DNA of 64,000 bases. It comes from Paenibacillus sp. 1011MAR3C5. Lineage in GTDB: Bacteria; Bacillota; Bacilli; Paenibacillales; Paenibacillaceae. The notes under the pieces are model-generated. The model had not been told where the DNA came from and ran no database searches. It worked only from the letters and a program-made list of their open reading frames with translations. Positions 32,978-41,400 of the stretch are shown piece after piece (position 1 is the stretch's first letter; each line of letters opens with the position of its first letter). The stretch lies in NCBI RefSeq assembly GCF_003591485.1, contig NZ_QZCF01000010.1, positions 1 to 64,000 of the forward strand, given 5' to 3'. A program made the position numbers and the translations under genes.

Positions 32978-33613
32978 ATGGAGATTCTGAACTTTGAACT
33001 CTATCGACCTACAGCTATGGAGCTGTGGATTCAAGCCAAATTCGAGGAAGGAGGCATTCGGACTCCCGAGGATTTGGAGGATTTGGATCATATCGCTTCC
33101 CTCTTTGACGCATTCATCGCTTATACGGAGGGTGAGACCAAGGTTATTTATGATGAAGACGGGGACTGTCTAATATTCTTGAATATACATATGGATCGTT
33201 ATGAGCAGCGCCTCGCTTTTTTTCATGAGCTGTGCCATCCAGCGCTGCATGCCGGCAATCAGAGAGAGCTTCCTCCCTCCTTTGTAAGCCTGCAAGAGAC
33301 ACAAGCCGGGTTATTCCAGCAGTACAGCGCTATGCCCCTTCATATGCTCAGAGATGTAATGGCTATTCAAAATCAGCCGCCTTCTTGTTACCGTCAAATT
33401 GCCGAGGCATTCGGCGTGCCTGCTGAGTTTGCGGAAGCGCGGCTAGAGCGAATTACCCGGCGGATGAACCAAGAGCGACGGGATCGCAATCTGCGCGCCA
33501 GATTGGCTACTTTACCCGCCTTCAAGCACGGCTACTCGGAGGCGACAACCAAGCTGCTCGTGCAATTGCAGCGGCAAACCTATGAAAAGAAAGGAGCGAC
33601 CAGCCAGCGATGA
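32978..33613 (+). CDS. ImmA/IrrE-family metallopeptidase
   Basis: A 211-residue protein with the zinc motif HELCH in FFHELCHPALHAG (~84-96) and a downstream acidic segment (SLQETQAGLF) that could give the third ligand. Relatives (ImmA of ICEBs1, IrrE of Deinococcus) cleave Xre-type repressors when DNA is damaged. The C-terminal ~80 residues are basic and may bind DNA or the repressor. GAGGAGGAG precedes the start. It lies after the Xre gene, separated by the repeat array, and overlaps the next gene by 4 bases. Confidence 0.82.
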   Translation: MEILNFELYRPTAMELWIQAKFEEGGIRTPEDLEDLDHIASLFDAFIAYTEGETKVIYDEDGDCLIFLNIHMDRYEQRLAFFHELCHPALHAGNQRELPPSFVSLQETQAGLFQQYSAMPLHMLRDVMAIQNQPPSCYRQIAEAFGVPAEFAEARLERITRRMNQERRDRNLRARLATLPAFKHGYSEATTKLLVQLQRQTYEKKGATSQR

Positions 33614-34008
33614 GACAAGCGGTCTTCTACGAACAGGATGGCGATACAGGCCAACCCTTGCCTATGTGGTTGATGATTGAAAAAACGGAGTGCCTCGACT
33701 GGAACAGTACGTTATATGTGCAGCTAGACGCACCGTTCGAACAATTTCTGTTTGATGATTGCGACATCGACAGCATGGCCTTGTCAGTCCCTGATCATGT
33801 CTATGTCCGCAATCTTGATGATCCATCTGTATTCGGCATCCATCTTCCCGCGCTTAGGGCTTACGTCCAGCGCATTGCTGCGCTGGCCGAGCATCCTTTC
33901 TCGCTCCACGATCTGTCACGGCTGATGCTTCGCATCTCCGACATTGAGGACACCTTGCAAGTTGAGGTGCGCGACCGGGTGCAATGGGACCGATCGGATC
34001 GTAGATAA
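33610..34008 (+). CDS. Hypothetical protein coupled to the ImmA gene
   Basis: A 132-residue acidic protein, MRQAVFYEQDGDTGQPLPMW at the start, with no membrane segment and no family I recognise. Its ATG overlaps the ImmA stop (ATGA), so it is translated with it and may act in the same switch. The last gene of the element before the host efflux genes. Confidence 0.7.
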   Translation: MRQAVFYEQDGDTGQPLPMWLMIEKTECLDWNSTLYVQLDAPFEQFLFDDCDIDSMALSVPDHVYVRNLDDPSVFGIHLPALRAYVQRIAALAEHPFSLHDLSRLMLRISDIEDTLQVEVRDRVQWDRSDRR

Positions 34009-34034
34009 CCATTCTTTTGCCGCATACGTATCCA

Positions 34035-34349
34035 TTAACTAACGAGCTTCAACCCAACGACAGAAAAAATAATGCCAAGAATGCAGCCGGTTCGGAGCCA
34101 GCTCTTCGGTTCTTTGAAAAAAATCATGCCGACGACTGCCGCTCCGACCGTGCCGATTCCCGTCCATACCGCGTAAGCCGTCGCCAGTGGAATTGTCCCC
34201 ATAGCTTGAATCAATAGCTGAAAGCTGATGATAAATCCGCCGATCAGAATAAGATTGTTCGTCCAATTATTGTTCTGAGCGACGCGCTTAATGCCGATTA
34301 CACCGGCGATTTCGAATAATCCTGCGGCAATAAGCATAAGCCAGTCCAT
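34035..34349 (-). CDS. Small multidrug resistance (SMR) transporter subunit
   Basis: A 104-residue protein with four membrane helices (MDWLMLIAAGLFEIAGVIGIK start). The membrane-embedded Glu of helix 1 is in LFEIAG, and helix 3 has the usual LATAYAVWTGIG. SMR proteins export cationic drugs or guanidinium in exchange for protons. Its start touches the stop of the second SMR gene (one shared base), so the pair is an obligate heterodimer candidate, like YkkCD or EbrAB. Confidence 0.9.
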   Translation of the reverse strand: MDWLMLIAAGLFEIAGVIGIKRVAQNNNWTNNLILIGGFIISFQLLIQAMGTIPLATAYAVWTGIGTVGAAVVGMIFFKEPKSWLRTGCILGIIFSVVGLKLVS

Positions 34350-34699
34350 TAGCGCTCACTTCCTTTCGCCGTTAGCTTCAGACCGATCATGCAGGCTAGC
34401 AGCAGCAAAATAAATACGATTCGCAGCGGATTTATGGCCTCGCCCGATAATATCATCTCCATAACAGTTGTGCCGAGCGTCCCCATTCCTGCGAATACTG
34501 CATATACCGTACCGACCGGGAGCACTTTGGCAGCCCGAATAATGAGGTCGAAACTAGTCAACAACGCGATAAGCACGACCAATGAGGGTATGGCTTCATA
34601 CTTAAAGCCGCTTGCCCATACGATTTCGAGCATGCCGCCAATGACGACATAAGTCCATGCTTTGCCTTCACTAATCGGTTTATTGATCTTTTCCGTCAT
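34349..34699 (-). CDS. SMR transporter partner subunit
   Basis: A 116-residue SMR protein with a longer N terminus (MTEKINKPISEGKAWTYV) and four helices. The key Glu is in GGMLEIVWASG, and helix 3 has VGTVYAVFAGMG. I chose ATG 34699 because AAGGAG lies 9 bases upstream; an in-frame start at 34741 falls deeper inside the MerR gene. The gene overlaps the MerR 3' end by 20 bases, so all three genes form one operon on the minus strand. Confidence 0.87.
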   Translation of the reverse strand: MTEKINKPISEGKAWTYVVIGGMLEIVWASGFKYEAIPSLVVLIALLTSFDLIIRAAKVLPVGTVYAVFAGMGTLGTTVMEMILSGEAINPLRIVFILLLLACMIGLKLTAKGSER

Positions 34700-35468
34700 T
34701 TGAAGCCGCTCCTTCCCCATGCAGCAAATACCAGTCGACAATGTGATCGATATGGTCCATCACACCGGCATCGAGAGCATACACCTTCGAGTCCATTCCC
34801 TCTTCCGGGCGAATCAATGTCCAATATTTCTGCAGCAGAATCTCATCCTGCTCGAACCATTCCATAGTCAATTCAACGATCTCCGCTGCAAGCTGTTGTG
34901 TAGCAACCGATGATGGCGGCTCGTCCATATGCAACTTGACGGTGCGTATGAGCTGCGCCCATTTCATCGCGCGCGGGTCTTTTGAGCTAAGATCCGGCAG
35001 GTTTTTAATAATCGCAATCTCTCTTTCGGTAAAATGCTGCGCCAAAAAACGATCCCTGATTTCAGATGGCGACTGTATCGCGCGGATAAACAAGAAGATA
35101 TCCTCCGGATCAAACTCCCCTTTGATCACAAGAGCATGCTTAGCGGTTTGCAGCAGCTTTGCCATATGATCAAGCCTCGCCCGCTCCCGCTCGATCGCCT
35201 CCAATTCCACATCCAGATAGGACATCCAGCGCTGCTCTTGATCTGCTGAATCTTTGCCCTGGGACAAAAGTTCCTTGATCGAAGCTAGCGTGAAGCCAAG
35301 CTCCTTGAGTGCCGTTATATGTTGGAGCAGACGAATCTCCTCATTGGAATAATAACGGTTGCCCGATTCCGCCACCTTGGCCGGCTTGAGCAAACCCAGT
35401 TCATCGTAATAGCGCAGCGTCCGAATGGAGATGCCGGTTCTTTGGGACAATTGACCGATGGAATACAT
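34680..35468 (-). CDS. MerR-family regulator with TipAS-like effector domain
   Basis: A 262-residue activator. The winged helix-turn-helix is YSIGQLSQRTGISIRTLRYYDELGLL (quoted by QLSQRTGISIRTLRYYDE) and the coiled coil is at ~75-115. The C-terminal ~140 residues resemble the TipAS domain that binds drugs. It leads the operon with two SMR genes, so it probably senses a cationic compound and turns on its own export. The promoter has the 19-base spacer expected of MerR control. Confidence 0.9.
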   Translation of the reverse strand: MYSIGQLSQRTGISIRTLRYYDELGLLKPAKVAESGNRYYSNEEIRLLQHITALKELGFTLASIKELLSQGKDSADQEQRWMSYLDVELEAIERERARLDHMAKLLQTAKHALVIKGEFDPEDIFLFIRAIQSPSEIRDRFLAQHFTEREIAIIKNLPDLSSKDPRAMKWAQLIRTVKLHMDEPPSSVATQQLAAEIVELTMEWFEQDEILLQKYWTLIRPEEGMDSKVYALDAGVMDHIDHIVDWYLLHGEGAASNDGKDQ

Positions 35469-35491
35469 ACGCTTCGCCTCCTTCTGACCTC

Positions 35492-35523
35492 ATTATAAAC
35501 TCTCCAGTATACGTAAGAGTCAA
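35492..35523 (-). promoter_or_regulatory. MerR-type promoter and operator
   Basis: On the minus strand TTGACT (35523-35518) is followed, after a 19-20-base spacer, by TTATAA/TATAAT. The spacer contains the dyad ACTCT...AGAGT centred on GTATAC. An over-long spacer with a dyad in it is the hallmark of MerR-activated promoters, here autoregulatory. Confidence 0.75.
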
Positions 35524-35610
35524 CTCTTCTTTTTTCCACAGAAAGATGACCGAATAGAATGCCGGATTTAGGGAAGGAATGAAGGAAGCACTTACTTCAG
35601 GAAGGGGATT

Positions 35611-37161
35611 ATGATGGCCAAATTGCCACCGCTGCCAACTTACCCGGAATCCTACTGGCTCCAATCACTCAAGGGACTTCCCGCCTACACCAAGCTACAG
35701 CATGATACAGAAGCCGATGTGTGTGTAATTGGAGGGGGCATCTCCGGTATTACAACCGCTTATTTGCTTGCCAAAGCTGGACTCAGCGTCGTATTGCTCG
35801 AAGCCGGCAAGCTGCTTCATGGAACAACCGGCCATACGACAGCGAAAATAACCGCACAGCACGATCTAATCTACGATGAGCTTATTAAGCAGGAAGGCAA
35901 GGAGAAGGCTTCGCTTTATTTTCAGGCAAATCAGGATGCGCTCCGCTTTATTGAACGCACAGTCAATCAGCATGCGATCGACTGTGGTTTTTTGAAACAA
36001 GATGCTTATGTTTTCACCAACTCGGATGACTACGTCCGCAAGCTGGAGATCGAGATGGCCGCATACGATGCACTCGGCATTCCCGGTGCTTATCTGGAGC
36101 AAATTCCGCTAACGAATCTTCCTTCGAAGGCTGCTGTGAAGATGAACGATCAAGCCCAGTACCATCCGCTTCGTTACCTTGAGGCTCTAGTTCGCGAAAT
36201 TACGGAAGCTGGCGGACATCTGTACGAAGGCACAACGGCCATTGATATTGAAAAAGGGCAGCTGCCCACTGTACGAACGGCTGACGGACATGCTGTTACA
36301 TGCAGACATGTGGCGATTTGCTCGCATTTCCCGTTTTACGACGGATACGGATTTTTCTTCGCCCGCATGCATGCGGAGCGCTCCTATGCGCTTGGCGTAA
36401 AATCCACTCTGGATTATCCAGGCGGCATGTATATCAGTGCAGAAGACCCGAAGCGCTCAATTCGAAGCGCAACCGCAGAGGACGGCTCGCCTCTCCTCAT
36501 CATCGGCGGGCAGAAGCATAAGACCGGCCAGGGCATATGCACCATTAATCACTATGAAGCCTTGCAGGAGTATGCTTCCCGTCAATTCAAGACGGAGGAG
36601 ATTCTCTATCGCTGGTCGGCACAAGACCTCGTTACAGGCGATAAACTTCCGTATATCGGAACGATAACCGATGCGGATACCAAGTCTAATATCTATATCG
36701 CCACCGGCTACAAAAAATGGGGGATGACCACCGGAACGGCTGCCGCGATGATCATCAGCGATCTCATTCAAGAGAAGGAAAATCGGTACGCAGAGCTATT
36801 CTCGCCATCCCGATCACTTTCCGTGAAGACACTCAAAAACCTGGTCGTCGACAACTTTGATGTCGCCAGACACCTCATCGGCGGCAAGCTGGAGATGGTT
36901 CACCGTAAGCCTGAGGATCTGGAGCCTGATGAAGGGGCAGCCATCACCTTGCACGGGCGAAGAGCAGGCGCTTACCGGGATAAGGAAGGAAAGCTGTTCA
37001 TCGTAGACACGACATGCACCCATATGGGCTGCGAAGTGGAATGGAATGACGGAGAACGCACGTGGGACTGCCCCTGCCACGGCTCCAGATTTTCGATTAC
37101 AGGCGAAGTTATGGAAGGCCCTGCTGAGAGGCCTCTTCCCCTCCTCTCGGAACAGCATTAG
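35611..37161 (+). CDS. FAD-dependent oxidoreductase with C-terminal Rieske domain
   Basis: A 516-residue two-domain protein. Residues ~30-390 are a DadA/glycine-oxidase-like FAD domain with CVIGGGISGITTAYLLAKAG as the dinucleotide fold and VLLEAGKLLHGTTGHT after it. Residues ~425-510 are a Rieske [2Fe-2S] domain with CTHMGC and CPCHGSRF giving Cys-His and Cys-His ligands. Such fusions pass electrons from an unknown substrate through FAD to the cluster or the reverse; the substrate cannot be told. GGAAGGGG precedes a double ATG. A stem-loop follows the stop. Confidence 0.9.
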   Translation: MMAKLPPLPTYPESYWLQSLKGLPAYTKLQHDTEADVCVIGGGISGITTAYLLAKAGLSVVLLEAGKLLHGTTGHTTAKITAQHDLIYDELIKQEGKEKASLYFQANQDALRFIERTVNQHAIDCGFLKQDAYVFTNSDDYVRKLEIEMAAYDALGIPGAYLEQIPLTNLPSKAAVKMNDQAQYHPLRYLEALVREITEAGGHLYEGTTAIDIEKGQLPTVRTADGHAVTCRHVAICSHFPFYDGYGFFFARMHAERSYALGVKSTLDYPGGMYISAEDPKRSIRSATAEDGSPLLIIGGQKHKTGQGICTINHYEALQEYASRQFKTEEILYRWSAQDLVTGDKLPYIGTITDADTKSNIYIATGYKKWGMTTGTAAAMIISDLIQEKENRYAELFSPSRSLSVKTLKNLVVDNFDVARHLIGGKLEMVHRKPEDLEPDEGAAITLHGRRAGAYRDKEGKLFIVDTTCTHMGCEVEWNDGERTWDCPCHGSRFSITGEVMEGPAERPLPLLSEQH

Positions 37162-37171
37162 TGCAAGCAAA

Positions 37172-37203
37172 GAACCCCCAGATCGTCATGATCCTGGGGG
37201 TTC
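37172..37203 (+). terminator. Stem-loop terminator after the Rieske oxidoreductase
   Basis: GAACCCCCAG (37172-37181) pairs with CTGGGGGTTC (37194-37203), with ATC/GAT inside. It starts 10 bases after the stop. T residues are few, so termination strength is uncertain. Confidence 0.65.
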
Positions 37204-37291
37204 ACTTGGTCGTCAGTCCCATATGTAGGCTGGAACTTGCTGCGATGCGTATTTCTTAGACTGCTAAATCATAGTCAACTTAAGGCTATAC

Positions 37292-37642
37292 CTATTGACG
37301 ATAGTAGCTGGAGCTGCCGTAATTCGAGTATGGCTGTTGTTGAGTGCTTGCTGCATAGCTGCCAGTTGTTGCTGTCGAGTGGGAAATTTGGTTGCACAGG
37401 CTTGTAATATGCTGCATTTGTTGAACGGCTGTCTGATGTCCTTGCAGGGCTGTTTGAATTGTTTGTGCCGCTTGCTGCTCGCGCTGTGCAATCTGTTGAA
37501 GGAGTTGCGCGTTCTCCTGCTCTTGTTTCAATAATTGTTGATACTGAGCGGATGCTTGCTGTGTTTGTTGAATCAATTGCTGCACGATGCCTTCAATTTG
37601 ATTCAGCTGACTGGATGCGTTGCCGGATTGGAAGTTATTCAT
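37292..37642 (-). CDS. Gln-rich coiled-coil protein
   Basis: A 116-residue protein almost free of charged residues in its ends. Residues ~12-85 are a Gln/Ala-rich helix with heptad spacing (LNQIEGIVQQLIQQT ... QTIQTALQGHQ), and the tail is Ser/Tyr/Gln-rich (YSNYGSSSYYRQ). It resembles small spore coat or inner-spore structural proteins, but I do not recognise a family. ATG 37642 has GAGGAGG 6 bases upstream; the longer frame to 37708 has none. Confidence 0.65.
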   Translation of the reverse strand: MNNFQSGNASSQLNQIEGIVQQLIQQTQQASAQYQQLLKQEQENAQLLQQIAQREQQAAQTIQTALQGHQTAVQQMQHITSLCNQISHSTATTGSYAASTQQQPYSNYGSSSYYRQ

Positions 37643-37937
37643 GTGTTGCCTCCTCGAAAGTTTATGGTTGTAACCCAACTTATTATCTTTCAAAGGAATT
37701 AAAATCATACAGAAACTTCAACGTATGCAAGACTCGTGATGCTCACTCCAACTAATCACCTTAGTACCTTGCAGAATTAAAGCCATTTTTCACTCAAGTG
37801 TAGCTCTTGAGTTCTTTACCCGATCTCATGCAGGCCTTATCCTGGGACTGCGTATACTTCATAATGGAGCCGAGCAATATATAAGCTATTGCCGGGCTTG
37901 TTCCGGAAAACCATTTACTTTTTAAGGAGTCTACGCG

Positions 37938-38312
37938 ATGGCAGAGAAAAATATTCTGGCTTACTTCCGCAGTCCCAAACAAGCTGAAAAAGCGCTTCAT
38001 CGAATAAAAAGCCTTAAGCTCGTCGACAGCTCGATAGACAGGTTCGATGGGTATACCGGTGACGGTGTTGACCATATCATGAATCCACTAACCAGCAACT
38101 TCGACAGCTTGGCCAGCCTCACGTTAGGTGGCGATTTTCCAGACCCCGACGCTGGGGTTTTAGCATCTACAAGCGTAAGCGCTAGCGGAATGAGCTCTGG
38201 TGGCGAAGACAACGAAACGTCAGGACGCAATATCCTACTAACAATAGTCATCGAAGATGACGACTTCGATAAAGCTATGGCTATCGTGCAGGAGGAAGGC
38301 GCACTCGTATAG
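37938..38312 (+). CDS. Conserved-looking small protein, ferredoxin-like fold
   Basis: A 124-residue protein. The start AEKNILAYFRSPKQAEKALHRIKSL (core YFRSPKQAEKALHRIKSL) and the end NILLTIVIEDDDFDKAMAIVQEEGA look like two beta-alpha-beta halves of a ferredoxin-like fold. Between them is a Gly/Ser/Asp-rich linker. The same layout occurs in general-stress proteins of bacilli (YflT-like), but assignment is uncertain. TTAAGGAG precedes the start by 8 bases. Confidence 0.7.
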   Translation: MAEKNILAYFRSPKQAEKALHRIKSLKLVDSSIDRFDGYTGDGVDHIMNPLTSNFDSLASLTLGGDFPDPDAGVLASTSVSASGMSSGGEDNETSGRNILLTIVIEDDDFDKAMAIVQEEGALV

Positions 38313-38326
38313 CCCAATTGACACTA

Positions 38327-38376
38327 CCGCCCCATTCCTCGACGGCAGCCTTGACTGCTGTTGTGGAATGGGGCGG
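38327..38376. terminator. Shared terminator between convergent genes
   Basis: CCGCCCCATTCC (38327-38338) pairs with GGAATGGGGCGG (38365-38376), and the loop holds a GGCAG/CTGCT pair. It starts 15 bases after the stop at 38312 and 53 bases from the end of the convergent regulator gene. Confidence 0.75.
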
Positions 38377-38428
38377 TTGACGTTCATTCTTATGCGATTC
38401 TGGCTGATCGGTAAAGCAAGAGCTTACT

Positions 38429-41400
38429 CTATTTTCGGAGCAACTGCAGTTCATTCGCCCGCACGACGGCTTGCCCGCGACGCTTGACCCCCAGTTTGCC
38501 AATGATTCTGGATACATGCGTCTTAACCGTCGTCTCGGTAATGCCAAGCCGCTCTGCAATATCCCTGTTGGACATTCCCTCAGAAATAGCCTCTAATATT
38601 TCCAGCTCCCGCTTGGTCAGCGGCTCCAGCAAGTCCTCTTGAACGCGGTCTGGAGCAACTGCTGAGAGACTCTCTTTTGCCATAGCCAAAGTCCCTTGCG
38701 GGTTCCCTTCAAGCAGACTGATATAAATCACGCGTGTTGCGATCAGCTCAAGCACTTTCAAGTCACGCTCCGTAAATACGCCAGGCACATGCCTGTTTTC
38801 CAAGTAGAGGAAGAAATCAGAATGCTCACCCGGAACTGAAAATGGCATGCACAGAATCGATCTGGGCTTCCGGGAGGCAATATAATCGTCCCTTATCCAA
38901 TAGCTTTGTATCGCGTCATGAATGACGATCGGTTCGTTCACCGCTACAACATGCCGTAAGACTCGATCCGCATATAGTCCCTCTCCCCTGTGCGGCGACA
39001 ACTCCAACACAGCTTCAATCATATAGTTCGCTTGCTCGCCACGCAGCACTAGTCCGCGATCAGCGCCTGACTGACGAAGGGCAGTATGCAAGAGATTCTC
39101 TGTCCATAGCCCGTTGCCCGGCTGATCAAATCCATGAAGAAGCTGCTGCAGCAGCTTCTCCTCGCCTATAGACGCTTCCGGCTTCTTCATGCTCACATGC
39201 TGCGGCATGTGCAGACGAACAAGATCTGCCTCGCCCTTCTCTGTCCGCTTCTCTTCGACTTCATATAGCTTAGGTGCAACACCTAACAAATTTGCATGCT
39301 CACTTCGGATTTGCGTTACTTTGGAGGTCACGCCCCAGTTCGAATAAGCCGTACCTGCGTCCAGTAGAGCAATCGTGGCTCCCCCGCTGCTGATTAGATC
39401 TTGCTCATAACATACCGCAAGCCGCTCGCAGATAATTCCCTCCATTAAGCCGTACTTCTCAGTTCTGGCTTGCTTAACAGCATCGAGATAATAACGCAGC
39501 GCCTTTTGCTCATTACCGGCCAATCGCTCGCATTCCGCTTTCACGAGCATATGGGCCGAAGAACCTGAACCAAGAAAGCCCTTCCACTTTTTCATACTTC
39601 GCAATTGCGAGTTCAGTGCCTTGCGAATGCGATTGCTTTCCTCCGTGCTGGCTTCGGGATATAACGATGCTAATGTCAATGCCTCGAATAAACGCTGCTT
39701 CCGAATACGCGCCCAATCCTCTGCCAGTTCGCTTATCCTGCTGCACTTTGCCCAGTACAGCGCTTCCCGGTATCTGCCTGACAAATAAGCAACCTCAAGC
39801 TTGCATATGCAGCTGTAATTATCCTCCTCGCGCTGTCCGGTACTTCCTTCTGCATGGTGCGGAATCGCCACGAAACCAGCCATAAGAGAATCATCTTGCA
39901 GCGCAGACAAATAATCTTTTGCGATATGCACCAGTTCGAGCGTCTTGTCATTGGCGCTTTGACCTATATGCTCCGTGAAAAACTCCAGCAAATCCGTCAG
40001 CTCATACAGGCTGCCATTATGCGTAATCAAGCAAGTGATCATCGCGATATTGGCAAACTCTCTATCCCCATGCTCGACACATCGGCGAAGAGCTTTATTG
40101 AGCAATCTCGACGCCTCATGCGGCTTCTCCAGTTGTTTGGCCATTCCGCTAACAAAAAGAATTCGATGAACTCTGGACAAATCCGCTGCTGCAATCGACT
40201 CCATGCCCCAAGCAGGAACAACCTGGACATAACCCGGGAGCACTCTTTGCATCAAGAGACTGTAGGTGCAAATCAGCATTGCCAGCGATTCGTTCATTCC
40301 CCGCCCAATTCCGTAACGGATAAATCGGGCACAGAGATCGATAAGCGCCTCCGCATTATTCACAAGCAGCGGGAGGAAACACAATTCCATTTGCTTGCAT
40401 AGGTTTAAGTACTCTTCATCATTATGAAAGGGCAGCAATGCCAAGTTATTGCGCTTTCGATACAATACGGATTGCGTTTGCATCACTTCCTTCATAACAA
40501 CCAGCTTTGATATCCCTTCCCGATACTCCCAGCCGTATGCCGCGAGTGCTTCTTTTGCATACTTGACTGCAATATCATTTTCCACAAACGTATGGAACTG
40601 TATCAGCGACGTCCATATTGGGGTCCGCTCCGCTCTGCTCAACATACGGTCGCGGCTCTTCAAGTCAAACACGATCTCGCGTCCCAGTTGAGTATTTCCG
40701 CTCATATATTCCGACCAAGCGGCAGCGAGGCGCAGCTGCACATACACGGAGCTCGTCTGCGGCTTCTGCTCTTCTTCTACTAGCAAAAGTCCAGCGTATG
40801 CATAACGTTTGCCTCTGGCGTACTGCCCTTCAGCAAGCGCGTTCTGCCCGGCTGCAAGGTTAAGCTTAGACAGTTGTCTTCTTTCTTGGAGCGACATGGC
40901 TCCTGAACCCAAATTCAATTGATCCACTGCCACAAGCGTCGTACGCACATCGTCCTCCGACTGTCTGCGCTGCAGCAGTCTTCCAATCGTCAGATGTCGC
41001 TGCATATTCGCTTCCGGATCAAAGGCATAAGCAACCTCGCGTATATAGTCATGCAGGAACAAATAAGTTCTCCCCTGTACGCACTCTGCTATCGTGTCAT
41101 CCTCGTATCCAATCATGCCCCTGTCTACAGCAGCACGAAGCATAAGGACAGCAGAATCCAGTGTACATTCACAGGCTGCAGCCAATATCGACAGACGAAA
41201 TGACTGTCCAATCGCAGCCGCCATTGCCAGCAGTGACTTATCTTCATTCGCTAAACTAGCAAAGTCCGCCTCCATGAGTCCGCGATTCAACTCCGAGCCG
41301 CTGCTTTGTTGTATCACTTCCGGGTCCCATATCCATCGGCGCCGTCTTTCATCAAAGCTCAGCTTGTTCTCCTGCAGCCAGCTTCTCAGCAGAAGCTCGA

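Larger units (their letters stand above)
17905..34008. mobile_element. PBSX-like contractile tail cluster without head genes (tailocin)
   Basis: The minus-strand block from 31113 to 17905 encodes, in PBSX order, tail terminator, sheath, tube, assembly chaperone, tape measure, LysM protein, hub, DUF2577-type protein, gp25-like wedge, baseplate J, fibres, XkdU, XhlA, amidase and holin. A control region at 31393-34008 adds an ArpU-like activator, Xre repressor and ImmA protease. No terminase, portal, capsid, protease, head-tail connector or integrase gene is present, and ordinary host genes lie on both sides. A contractile tail with lysis genes but no head is the definition of an R-type tailocin. 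The element borders are approximate. Confidence 0.8.

Noticed and set aside
17905-34008. Complete inducible prophage
   Set aside because: No head, packaging, replication or integrase genes lie between host genes, and no attachment-site repeat was seen by eye.
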